From assembly GCA_019058315.1 (NCBI GenBank), contig JAHPZH010000003.1, positions 392,451 to 456,450 of the forward strand: DNA of 64,000 nt, read 5' to 3'. Both the position numbers and the translations under genes were made by a program. Shown piece after piece: positions 17,945-25,465 of the stretch (position 1 is the stretch's first letter; each line of letters starts with the position of its first letter). The stretch is from Candidatus Helarchaeota archaeon. GTDB lineage: Archaea; Asgardarchaeota; Lokiarchaeia; Helarchaeales; RDOG01. The notes under the pieces were generated by a model. It saw only the letters and a program-made list of their open reading frames with translations. It did not search any database and was not told the DNA's origin.

Positions 17945-18261
17945 TTAAATCATTTTTCATCCTGATGATACGAAAATATTTCTTGCATCGCTTCTCATAT
18001 CACTTCTTCGACCACAACAAATAGCAGCAAAGCAATTAGCTGAAAAACATCTTGAATAATTTATCAGGTGTTTATTGATAAGCTGAAATTTTCAGTTGGT
18101 AGACGTATTGTTGCTATTTGGAATTTTTGGATTTACTTATAATCAATTGTCGATTATTCATAAAATTTTTTTTGTGTTAGAAATTATTATAGTCACTCAA
18201 TTTGAAATTAAAAAACCAAAATATTCTAAAAAGAATAATAGATATGTTTTTACGATAAAAA
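17945..18261 (+). other. 317-bp gap with a possible gene remnant
   Basis: There is no convincing gene here. Positions 17958-18059 read as an open phrase without a start codon (HPDDTKIFLASLLISLLRPQ and onwards, ending KHLE-stop) with normal amino-acid composition, possibly the tail of a decayed gene. The rest is AT-rich. A weak 61-codon frame at 18096-18281 overlaps the RidA start and was rejected. Confidence 0.3.
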
Positions 18262-18645
18262 ATGAAAAAAGAAATTATTAAAATCAAGGGAATTACTAAT
18301 CCATCTGATCCTTTTAATCATGTTATTAAAGCAGGTAATTTATTATTTCTTTCAAGTCAGTTATCTGCCGATTTAAAAAAGCAAAAAATCCTCAACGGAA
18401 ATATTCGCGAACAGACAAAACAGGCTTTAGAGAATATAAAATTCTTGCTAGAATCTTCTGGATCATCAATGGAAAATATAGTAAAAGTTAAGATATATAT
18501 GAGGAATATTAATGATTTTGACGAAATGAACAAGATATATAGTAAATATTTTGAAAAGGGTCAAGAACCTGCCAGAGTGACGATTCAAGCTGTATCTCCA
18601 ATTAAAAATATTGATATAGAAATCGAAGTAATTGCAGTCTTGTGA
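18262..18645 (+). CDS. RidA/YjgF/YER057c-family protein
   Basis: The protein has 127 residues, the usual RidA length. It keeps the strand LLFLSSQLSAD near 29-39, the helix EQTKQALENIKFLLESSGSSMENIVKVKIYM, and the C-terminal PARVTIQAV...IDIEIEVIAV block with the catalytic Arg (PAR) and Glu. RidA enzymes hydrolyse reactive enamine/imine intermediates to ketones and ammonia as trimers in the cytosol. The ATG at 18262 begins MKKEIIK. No biosynthetic partner lies adjacent. Confidence 0.93.
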   Translation: MKKEIIKIKGITNPSDPFNHVIKAGNLLFLSSQLSADLKKQKILNGNIREQTKQALENIKFLLESSGSSMENIVKVKIYMRNINDFDEMNKIYSKYFEKGQEPARVTIQAVSPIKNIDIEIEVIAVL

Positions 18646-18789
18646 AATTCCCACTAAATTTGGATACAGATTTCTCTTCGAACTGAATTTTTAAGCTTTA
18701 ATGGTTGTTTTGCTTCGAAAACACCTTTTTATCACTAATTCTCTATGCTATTACCTATTTATTTTATATGATTTATTTTGGTTTTTATA

Positions 18790-19338
18790 ATGAAGATGAT
18801 TGAGTTGAATAATAGTAAGAATAAGATTTTAGCTTCAACTTTAGTTAAAGATGCAAGCCAAAATACTTTATATAAACAAGCCAAAGAATATTTAATTTAT
18901 CAAATATATCTTGCAGCCGAATACATTTACGATAATTCTGGTATGGATGCAGTGAGAGATTATTTTAATTTCAATCAAAATCAGTATATTAACTTAAAAA
19001 TGAGTAATTTTTATAAAATAATTGGAGGAGTAATTAAAAAGCTTCCTAAAAGTTTAAAATTGAAAGAAGGCTTGAAAATGATGGTTGATCAATTCCAATT
19101 TATAGAACCCCCTAAAAATATTGCAATTGTTAAAAACAATAAATATGGAGCAATATTTGAAGTTATTAAATGCAGTTTAAGAAAAGAATTTAATAAATTA
19201 GCTAAAAAATCAAATAAATTGGAATTAATCGATAAATGCTGTTTATGGTGTATGGCAACTATTAGTTATGCCAAAGAAAATGGTTTTGATTATCAAATAG
19301 AATTGACTAAGAAAGGTTGTTTGAATTATCTAAAATGA
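18790..19338 (+). CDS. Uncharacterised Cys-containing protein, possibly V4R/ATC-hydrolase-like
   Basis: The protein has 182 residues from the ATG at 18790; a TTG 12 bases upstream is possible. It is mostly helical and soluble. The last third carries CSLRKEF, then CCLWCM, then a closing LTKKGCLNYL. This order (Cys, Cys-rich helix, final Gly-Cys strand) resembles the C-terminal half of V4R/ATC-hydrolase-like proteins elsewhere in the window, but the match is loose. It is convergent with the methyltransferase gene (14-bp gap). Confidence 0.6.
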   Translation: MKMIELNNSKNKILASTLVKDASQNTLYKQAKEYLIYQIYLAAEYIYDNSGMDAVRDYFNFNQNQYINLKMSNFYKIIGGVIKKLPKSLKLKEGLKMMVDQFQFIEPPKNIAIVKNNKYGAIFEVIKCSLRKEFNKLAKKSNKLELIDKCCLWCMATISYAKENGFDYQIELTKKGCLNYLK

Positions 19339-19352
19339 ATTTATTTTAATAG

Positions 19353-20114
19353 CTATTTATTTTGCATTATGTAAAATACATAACCATAATAATCTGAATA
19401 TTTTCTAAAAAGATCTATTTCCTTCTGTGTTGAATCTAAAAGTTTGTTTATTTCAGAGGCTTTTTCATATTTTTTTCGTAAAAATTTTACTCTTTTTTCA
19501 AGAGGAATATAATAATTTTCCCACCAAGCAGATTTTGGTAGAATGAAATGGTTAATTAATAGATATCCTAAACTATCTATAACTTCGATATTTTGCTTAA
19601 TTGACTGCATAGCAGGATATTCAGCCTGAAAAAAATTTCTAGCTTCTTCCGGACGATCTTTTCTTAGCCAAGATAATTCGGAGACGACTACATAACCTTT
19701 TGGTTTTAAGAATTGTTTTATTTCTTTTAAGCCTTTTTCAAAACCTATAATATAAATTGATCCCTCAGCCCAGATTATATCAAAAATGTTATCTTCGAAA
19801 TCCATTGAGAGCATTGAACTTTTAATAGTCGTAATTCTTTCGAAAACCCCCTCTTTTTTTGCTTTTTTATTTAATCTATCTAAAAATTCTTGATTTATAT
19901 CTAAAGCTTGAATATTGCCTTCCGAAATTTTTGCTAGCTCTACTGTCTGTGCTCCTGATCCGCAACCTAAATCTAGAATTTTAGGATTAAAGGGTAAGTT
20001 TTTTAATAAAGAATAAGCTTTACGTGTAGATTCACTATCACCAGGTCCTTCTCGAGGTAGATTCTCAAAAATTTCAAATAATATTTCTAATTCTTTCGAA
20101 TTAATTCGAGACAC
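19353..20114 (-). CDS. Class I SAM-dependent methyltransferase
   Basis: The protein has 253 residues. Motif I is KILDLGCGSGAQTVEL near 46-61, the acidic motif II is IQALDI near 70, and motif IV is FDIIWAEGSIYII near 116. The C-terminal half is helical with an aromatic YYIPLEKRV segment. The fold is that of small-molecule (UbiE-like) methyltransferases; the substrate is unknown. It starts with GTG at 20114, and the RHH regulator gene lies 47 bp upstream on the same strand. Confidence 0.9.
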   Translation of the reverse strand: MSRINSKELEILFEIFENLPREGPGDSESTRKAYSLLKNLPFNPKILDLGCGSGAQTVELAKISEGNIQALDINQEFLDRLNKKAKKEGVFERITTIKSSMLSMDFEDNIFDIIWAEGSIYIIGFEKGLKEIKQFLKPKGYVVVSELSWLRKDRPEEARNFFQAEYPAMQSIKQNIEVIDSLGYLLINHFILPKSAWWENYYIPLEKRVKFLRKKYEKASEINKLLDSTQKEIDLFRKYSDYYGYVFYIMQNK

Positions 20115-20161
20115 CTAAGGGTAATAATTTCTAATAAATTAGGTCGAATTAGAATTTTTAA

Positions 20162-20656
20162 TCAATCGCTTTCTCGCGTATCGTCTTTTGATTCATCATC
20201 TGACTCTTCTTCTTCGGCCTCTTCTTCTTTTAAAGATTTATAAAAAGAAAATTGAGCCATTTTTTTAGCCTTGTTGATAGTTTCATAAGAATCTAAAATC
20301 CTCATATATGTCTCTCTTTCGCGAAGAATACCTTCAGACATCAAGTATGCAGCCGCAGATGAACGTGAAGGGGCAAGTTCCAACTCTACAAGAGCATCCA
20401 AGATTTTGGAAGTCTTTTCATCTATTCTTGCCATAACATTGGTCGTTCTATTTTTAAGACCGAATTTGGGTTGACTGAAAGCAGATTTTAATTCTTTAGT
20501 AATTTCATCATAGATCCCTTTTTTTTCTTCAGAATATTTGGATGTATCTATATCAGTGGATTCGGTTATTATTTCTTCCAAAGGTTCAATTCCCTCAAAT
20601 TCCTTTTTCAGTTTTTCCAGCTTAGACAAACTACCCTTTTTTTTTGGTTTTACCAT
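20162..20656 (-). CDS. Ribbon-helix-helix DNA-binding regulator with acidic tail
   Basis: The protein has 164 residues from the ATG at 20656 (GAGTGAT four bases upstream; a TTG at 20668 is less likely). The core TTNVMARIDEKTSKILDALV is followed by a PSRSSAAAYLMSEGI stretch, giving strand, helix A and helix B of a CopG/Arc-type ribbon-helix-helix. The N-terminus is basic and the C-terminus ends in a Glu/Asp/Ser-rich tail. RHH dimers bind palindromic operators. A perfect 13-bp inverted repeat lies between this gene and the divergent operon starting at 20823, so it is the obvious candidate binding site (inference). Confidence 0.8.
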   Translation of the reverse strand: MVKPKKKGSLSKLEKLKKEFEGIEPLEEIITESTDIDTSKYSEEKKGIYDEITKELKSAFSQPKFGLKNRTTNVMARIDEKTSKILDALVELELAPSRSSAAAYLMSEGILRERETYMRILDSYETINKAKKMAQFSFYKSLKEEEAEEEESDDESKDDTRESD

Positions 20657-20743
20657 TGTATCACTCAAGTTATAATATTAAAAAATTACACTTAAATAAT
20701 ATTACTTTTTGTCAATATTAATATCATTACACAATTCCATATA

Positions 20744-20796
20744 TTTAAATAGTAAGATGTAATAAATAAAGTAAGTTGATAAGTATTACATCTTAC
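20744..20796 (+). promoter_or_regulatory. TATA box plus perfect 13-bp inverted repeat (operator candidate)
   Basis: TTTAAATA at 20744-20751 is a good archaeal TATA box for the operon at 20823. Directly after it, GTAAGATGTAATA (20752-20764) is repeated in perfect inverse as TATTACATCTTAC (20784-20796), with 19 bp between the arms. The expected transcription start (~25 bp after TATA) falls between the arms, so a protein on this site would block initiation. The gene for an RHH regulator is divergent at 20656. Confidence 0.75.
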
Positions 20797-20822
20797 AAAA
20801 AAAAGAGGTTGAAAATAAAAAA

Positions 20823-21356
20823 ATGTCAAGTTTAGTTTTGAATAAAAATGAAACAGATAAAGATGTTTTAAAGAATGTTGCGAATTTTTTTTATGAATCA
20901 ATTAATTCTTTTAAGAGTACATTAAATGAATTATCTGTTTCGATTGAAAATTTTTTAAATTCTTTAGAAAATATTGAAGCACAACTTAATGAACACGGTT
21001 TTGACTATCCAGAAAATTCCTCAAACCTATTATATGAGAGATTAACAAAAAATAAAACCGAACGTGTGGAAAGACAAAAAGAATTTATTTCAAAATTAAC
21101 AGAAGGATTCAACCCTACCCAAGGGGAGACTAACATTTCACAAACTGAAACCATAAAAGAAACTGAACAATTAACTCCTCCACCATCAATTGAATCAATG
21201 CTTAATAAAAATCAATTTAATGACAGGCCTAAACCTCCGATAATTATTGAGCATGAAAAACCAGAATTAACAAAACCTCCGGTATTATCTGAAAACTTAA
21301 AGAAAGAAATGTTAGATAATATAAAAAAAATCAAGAAAATGATGAGAAATCAGTAA
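20823..21356 (+). CDS. Uncharacterised coiled-coil protein, first gene of RHH-controlled operon
   Basis: The protein has 177 residues and no family is recognised. Residues ~12-75 are helical and coiled-coil-like (NFFYESINSFKSTLNELSVS, then ENFLNSLENIEAQL). A Pro/Thr-rich linker follows (TPPPSIESM, RPKPPIIIEHEKPELTKPP) and then a short basic helix (ENLKKEMLDNIKKIKKMMR). There is no membrane segment. The linker-plus-terminal-helix layout suggests an adaptor. A GAGGTTGA ribosome site lies upstream of the ATG, and the next gene starts 13 bp after the stop. Confidence 0.75.
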   Translation: MSSLVLNKNETDKDVLKNVANFFYESINSFKSTLNELSVSIENFLNSLENIEAQLNEHGFDYPENSSNLLYERLTKNKTERVERQKEFISKLTEGFNPTQGETNISQTETIKETEQLTPPPSIESMLNKNQFNDRPKPPIIIEHEKPELTKPPVLSENLKKEMLDNIKKIKKMMRNQ

Positions 21357-21369
21357 CGGGAGGAATCTA

Positions 21370-21594
21370 ATGGAAAATAGCAAGGAAATTGAAATTCCAT
21401 TTAAAAAATCTAATAAAAATTGGAGAACTAAGAAAAGTATACTAAAAGATGGAATAAAAATTCTTGTAAAAAGTTATTTTATTTACGATAAAATCCAGAA
21501 AAACCTCATTTTTACTGAGGAGGATGAACAAGAGTTTATGAACTCAATCGAATTAAATAATAAAACTAAAAAGGCGTATATAAATGCCAAGTAA
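21370..21594 (+). CDS. Small basic uncharacterised protein
   Basis: The protein has 74 residues, Lys/Asn/Ile-rich, with a central IKILVKSYFIYDKIQKNL strand/helix. No family is recognised. It is well supported as a gene by a strong GGGAGG ribosome site seven bases upstream of the ATG and by tight packing: its last 11 bases overlap the next gene. Confidence 0.65.
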   Translation: MENSKEIEIPFKKSNKNWRTKKSILKDGIKILVKSYFIYDKIQKNLIFTEEDEQEFMNSIELNNKTKKAYINAK

Positions 21595-21793
21595 TGTTGT
21601 GATAGAAGTGGGAGAAACCACTGAAACAGGGAGAAATGGAAAGGATCTCCCAGTCGTAACTAATAAAGTGGGTCAATTTCTAGACTGGTTTGTTAAATCT
21701 CACAAACTTTTAGAATCCATAATCCATGATGCAGGTTTTCTACCTTATAGTTACGAATATTATTTAAAAATTAAAATGGAGGCGAAAATCTAA
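21584..21793 (+). CDS. Small uncharacterised protein
   Basis: The protein has 69 residues. An N-terminal polar strand region (NVVIEVGETTETGRNGKDL) leads to an amphipathic helix (KVGQFLDWFVKSHKLLESII) and a Tyr-rich end. No family is recognised. It overlaps the previous gene by 11 bp, and its stop directly abuts the ATG of the ARPP-1-like gene, so all four genes of this operon are probably translated from one message. Confidence 0.65.
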   Translation: MPSNVVIEVGETTETGRNGKDLPVVTNKVGQFLDWFVKSHKLLESIIHDAGFLPYSYEYYLKIKMEAKI

Positions 21794-22747
21794 ATGTCAA
21801 GCACTAATCAAGATATAATGGATAATTTTGCGACTGAAATCCCTGGTCTAAATTTTGGCGATGTTATTGAAGTGGGAGCAGGATATGTAGTTCCACTTAT
21901 TGATGATCCTAATGTAGAAAGAGATTATATTACCTTTGAAGAAGCATTAAAAGCAAAAGTTTTGAAATTCACTGATACAGGAAATATTAATCAATTGAAA
22001 ATAAAAAATACTGGAGATAAAGACGTCTTAATTCTTGCAGGACAAATTGTTTCATCCCAAGGAACTCAAGACCGAATTTTTGCTGAAACAACTTTCATAA
22101 TGTCTCATGAGACAGTGACGCTTACTTGTAATTGTTGTGAAGCTTCAAAACCCATTTCAGGCGGAACTGAATTCAAAGGATCTGTAGTTGCTTCTCCTAG
22201 AAATATTAAATATTGCTCTATTATGACCGATGTAGCTCATTACCAACGACAAGACAAGATTTGGAGCAAAGTAGAATCAACTAGAACTAAACTAAAAAAT
22301 CAAGGTGTTTATAAATCTGGAAAAAGCACTGATAAATTGGAAGAAATTGCAGAAGAATCGAAAAAGACAACTAAAAACTTGTTAAATAAAGCAAAGTTAG
22401 TTAATAATCAAAGAGGCGTTGTAGTTCTAAATAACGATGCAAAAATCGTAGGTGTAGAGATTTTTGATAGCCCTGAAACTTATAAGAATCTTCATGAAAA
22501 AATTATCGAGAGTTATTTGGAAGATTTTACAGATAAACCAAAGCCAAAACCTACTGCAGGTCTAAAAACAGTCTTACAAAATGAATTAAAATGCATGTTT
22601 TCAAATCAAATCGAAGTAGATAATAAGAAAGACAGATGTCTCTTCAGAAAAGAAGATATGAAATTAAACGGGGAAGTTATATTTAGTCCGAGTGAAAAAA
22701 AGAAAAAGCAGAAACGAATTGTAATGTTCAGAGCAGGAATGGAGTAA
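21794..22747 (+). CDS. ARPP-1-like domain protein
   Basis: The protein has 317 residues. Residues ~12-130 follow the ARPP-1 (ARG and rhodanese-phosphatase-associated) pattern: DYITFEEALKAKVLKFTDTG, then KNTGDKDVLILAGQIVSSQG...DRI, then a Cys-containing CNCCEAS block and a VVASPRNIKYCSI end. ARPP-1 is a poorly understood domain predicted to take part in ADP-ribose-linked or conflict systems. The second half (~150-317) is helical and basic with KPKPKPTAGLKT. The start follows GGAGGCG. It is the last gene of the operon controlled from ~20750. Confidence 0.65.
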   Translation: MSSTNQDIMDNFATEIPGLNFGDVIEVGAGYVVPLIDDPNVERDYITFEEALKAKVLKFTDTGNINQLKIKNTGDKDVLILAGQIVSSQGTQDRIFAETTFIMSHETVTLTCNCCEASKPISGGTEFKGSVVASPRNIKYCSIMTDVAHYQRQDKIWSKVESTRTKLKNQGVYKSGKSTDKLEEIAEESKKTTKNLLNKAKLVNNQRGVVVLNNDAKIVGVEIFDSPETYKNLHEKIIESYLEDFTDKPKPKPTAGLKTVLQNELKCMFSNQIEVDNKKDRCLFRKEDMKLNGEVIFSPSEKKKKQKRIVMFRAGME

Positions 22748-22753
22748 TTTACA

Positions 22754-22780
22754 TTTATTTTTTTATTTTTTTTTTCTTTT
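22754..22780 (+). terminator. T-rich archaeal terminator candidate
   Basis: Long uninterrupted T tracts on the plus strand directly follow the ARPP-1-like stop codon (TTTATTTTTTTATTTTTTTTTTC and similar). Archaeal RNA polymerase terminates at such U-runs without a hairpin. Confidence 0.55.
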
Positions 22781-22793
22781 ATAAAATAATCAG

Positions 22794-23039
22794 ATGATAT
22801 TAATGATTTCATATTATTCCCTTTGTTTATTGAAAGCTCCCAACAAACATAGATATAAAATTTACGCTGAAAAACACCCTGAAAGTGATTATTATCCCAA
22901 ATGGTTAATATTGGAAATGAAACAAATCTATACAAATATTAGATCAGCGGCTTGGAATCTAGAGAATATTCAGCAACGAATGACAAGTGAAGGAATAAAA
23001 TCAGTAATATACTATGAATGTCTAGAAGTAGACTTTTAA
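22794..23039 (+). CDS. Small uncharacterised protein
   Basis: The protein has 81 residues (ATG at 22794; a second ATG at 22803 gives MISYYSLCLL). It has a short hydrophobic start, then a polar helical body (KWLILEMKQIYTNIRSAAWN) and an acidic end (YYECLEVDF). It is not recognised. It lies just beyond the T-rich terminator of the preceding operon, so it may have its own promoter. Composition is protein-like, but support is moderate. Confidence 0.45.
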   Translation: MILMISYYSLCLLKAPNKHRYKIYAEKHPESDYYPKWLILEMKQIYTNIRSAAWNLENIQQRMTSEGIKSVIYYECLEVDF

Positions 23040-23137
23040 ATCAGAAATAAAATGAATTTTCTTACTTTATTATATGCAATCTTATGGATTTGCTCTCACT
23101 GGTTTTTAATTAAGATTGAATAATAATTATCTTAAAT

Positions 23138-23839
23138 TTATTTTTGAACTTTTTCAAGATATTCATTAGCTTCTTTGATGAGTGCATCACACTCTTTATG
23201 TACTTCTTCTTTATCTGAGTTGTTTTTTATTTTTTCAAAGAATTTTATATAATCATTATAAAATTTTATGACTTTTTCATCTCCAACAAATTCATCTAGG
23301 GCATGTAAGACATAGCTTTTAAAGATTGGTTCGATTTGTAAAGTGATATAATACAAAGTTTTTAAGTGTTGATTCGCAATTTTTCGTAAAATCCAATATG
23401 CAATATGACATGCTCCCTCAATCGTTTCAAGTATATCTCTATATTTTTTAAAAACATCTGCATCTTCAGGAAAATCTTGTCGTAAAATTTCCTCGATTTT
23501 CTCGCATTCAACTAATGCTCCCATTTCACATGATGCAAAGAGGTACCGAAACCCACTTGGGTCATATTTGCCATCTAAGTAACCAAGAGTGTAAGTTCCT
23601 AGAGCAGCTATTGAATCAACATCAATTCTCTCCTTATGTTTCATCAATAAATCCATAATATTTTCTTGTACTTCTATGATGTCTTTATGTTTCCAAGTAT
23701 ATAAGTGATAAATGCCACATATTTGACGAAAATCTTCCGTTTCTATTTCAACATCCTTAGCTTCGTCTAATGAATCACGTATTGTATTTAAGGTATCAAC
23801 ATATTCCTTAAAAGATTCTGATTTTAATCCTTCTATCAT
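23138..23839 (-). CDS. Uncharacterised all-helical protein
   Basis: The protein has 233 residues, acidic and almost entirely helical, with no membrane segment or known motif. The middle contains ASCEMGALVECEKIEEILRQ and the later part a GACHIAYWILRKIANQHL helix. The length and even helix spacing suggest a soluble helical bundle. It is isolated on the minus strand with AT-rich flanks, and neighbours give no clue. Confidence 0.7.
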   Translation of the reverse strand: MIEGLKSESFKEYVDTLNTIRDSLDEAKDVEIETEDFRQICGIYHLYTWKHKDIIEVQENIMDLLMKHKERIDVDSIAALGTYTLGYLDGKYDPSGFRYLFASCEMGALVECEKIEEILRQDFPEDADVFKKYRDILETIEGACHIAYWILRKIANQHLKTLYYITLQIEPIFKSYVLHALDEFVGDEKVIKFYNDYIKFFEKIKNNSDKEEVHKECDALIKEANEYLEKVQK

Positions 23840-23992
23840 TTTTATAACCTATTTTTACTATACAATGGATATTAAATAATTTACAAATTAATTTTTCAAT
23901 TTAAATTCTGAATATTTATATACTTTTAGTCAGATAAATCGAGCTGTTTTAATTTAATATGTTGAAAAAAAAAAGGAATATTATTTGAGAAT

Positions 23993-24301
23993 TTAGGGGA
24001 TAAGGGTTTGGATCAATAGGCTATAATCAACTATAAAACAATTTGAGAAAAATGTGTTTACAGACCAATATTCCACCGATATATTGTGATTTCCAGCCAT
24101 CAAAGTAAAAGTTAAATTTTGGAGATTAAAACTGATAAAACTGCCAGTAGTATAATTGCTTGCTGTAATATGTGTTCTTGAAAAAGTTTCTGATGAACCA
24201 TCAATCTTAAATTGAAATGTAACATCATAATACAAATTTGGTGAAACAGTCTTTAGACTTTCAAAGAATTTGAAGAAATTTTTTCTAGACTTGAAAAACA
24301 T
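23993..24301 (-). pseudogene. Possible beta-sandwich gene fragment
   Basis: A 102-codon frame has its first ~16 codons overlapping the end of the Rab-like gene in another frame. From about residue 24 on it reads like an extracellular beta-domain: YYDVTFQFKIDGSSETFSRT, then SFNLQNLTFTLMAGNHNISV, ending in LLIQTLIP. There is no signal peptide or sensible start, so it looks like the 3' remnant of a surface-protein gene rather than a working small gene. Confidence 0.35.
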
Positions 24302-25155
24302 TTAGGACACACGTATGTTCCGTCATTCCTTACTGAGAAGAATTTATTACAACTTATACATGTAAAAATTACTCCTTTTATTTCAGTGGGCATTGGAACA
24401 TTCAACATCTGGGCAATATAGACGATTTGGTCTTCACACCAACGAGCTCCATCTTCGAATTCAGCTTTTTTAGCCCAATATAACGCTTGTTTAAGAAATT
24501 CCAAAGCTAGTAATTTTCTATTGTCTTGAAAATATTGAATAGCTTGATTTGCGAATTTATCGTATTTTTGAAATGACTCGGTAGTGATAATTTTAGATTG
24601 TTCATATTCGACTCCAACTTCTTTTAATTTATCTGCGTATTTTGGATCTATAATCATCTTGACGAGAGTTTCAAAAATTATATCCACAGATTGCCCTGAT
24701 TTCGCACTAGAGTCAAAATAGATTGTATTGAATTTTTTAGCTAAATTTCTAGCTTCTTCAGTGGTTACTTGGATATCAGGTAAGTCAATTTTATTTCCAA
24801 CTAGAATAAGTGGAATGTTTCCGCTATTATCATATGCTTCTTTAAACCATCTACCTACATTATAAAAACTTCTTCTGTTAGTTTTATCAAAAACAACAAG
24901 ACCGCCAATACTGCCTTGATAATATAATGGGCGAATATAATTAAACTGTTCTTGACCCCCCGTATCCCAAATTTGGAATTTGACTCGATAACCATCAACT
25001 TCCATTAATTTTATACTAAATCCGACACCGATTGTCATTCTATAATCGTCTTTAAATATTCCATCCGTAAACCGGACAGATAAAGCAGTTTTCCCTACCG
25101 CACCGTCTCCCACAACAATAATTTTTAAAAGATAATCATATTTTTCAGATACCAT
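24253..25155 (-). CDS. Rab-like small GTPase with helical and zinc-ribbon C-terminal extension
   Basis: The protein has 300 residues. All five GTPase motifs are present: GDGAVGKT 16-23, switch-I Thr41, WDTGGQE 63-69, NKID 121-124 and SAK 150-152. The spacing is Ras/Rab-like, not Rag-like, though Gly replaces the Ala of WDTAGQE. Residues ~195-260 are TPR-like helices (FANQAIQYFQDNRKLLALEF, EFLKQALYWAKKAEFEDGA), followed by a zinc ribbon with C266, C269, C283 and C286. There is no prenylation motif. Asgard archaea encode many such GTPases; the appended ribbon suggests recruitment to a partner instead of lipid anchoring (inference). Confidence 0.9.
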   Translation of the reverse strand: MVSEKYDYLLKIIVVGDGAVGKTALSVRFTDGIFKDDYRMTIGVGFSIKLMEVDGYRVKFQIWDTGGQEQFNYIRPLYYQGSIGGLVVFDKTNRRSFYNVGRWFKEAYDNSGNIPLILVGNKIDLPDIQVTTEEARNLAKKFNTIYFDSSAKSGQSVDIIFETLVKMIIDPKYADKLKEVGVEYEQSKIITTESFQKYDKFANQAIQYFQDNRKLLALEFLKQALYWAKKAEFEDGARWCEDQIVYIAQMLNVPMPTEIKGVIFTCISCNKFFSVRNDGTYVCPKCFSSLEKISSNSLKV

Positions 25156-25256
25156 TTTTTTCAGCTACTAGCTAATATAATATTTAAATTTTGAAGTTTA
25201 AATTACCTCCAACGTGATTCTTATCCTTTTATTCCTATAAAAACATTATCTTACTA

Positions 25257-25367
25257 GTTTAATGAGATCTTCGCAATCCTTTTCTTATACAGACTACTAA
25301 AGTTCAAATCTAATCAGTTTTAATGAGATTTTCGCAAATTGTTTTAATGATACAATTTTGTTCGCAA
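25257..25367 (+). repeat. Three imperfect direct repeats in an intergenic region
   Basis: The 310-bp gap before the giant repeat gene holds three copies of GTTT(T)AATGAGAT.TTCGCAA: 25257-25276, 25317-25337 and a looser one with a 6-base insertion at 25341-25367. The first two start 60 bp apart. Nothing else is seen in this gap. The copies could be protein-binding sites downstream of the giant gene or upstream of none (both flanking genes are on the minus strand; the Rab-like gene starts to the left). Confidence 0.5.
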
Positions 25368-25465
25368 GTTGAATATTCTTTTTTTAAAAACGAATTGGAA
25401 AAAATTAGGTAATTTATTACTAATTTAATAATGTTTTTCTTAAATTTGGATTTTTTCCTTTTTTA

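Noticed and set aside
18096..18281. 61-codon plus-strand frame from a TTG upstream of RidA
   Set aside because: It overlaps the RidA start by 20 bases, has no ribosome site and shows no recognisable fold; hydrophobicity follows simply from T-rich DNA.
20692..20901. 69-codon minus-strand frame across the operator region
   Set aside because: It would overlap the inverted repeat, the TATA box and the start of the operon, and its composition is Phe/Tyr/Leu noise from AT-rich DNA.
23052..23123. 23-residue hydrophobic peptide frame (ATG, one TM-like helix)
   Set aside because: It is short enough to arise by chance in AT-rich DNA and has no clear ribosome site or context.
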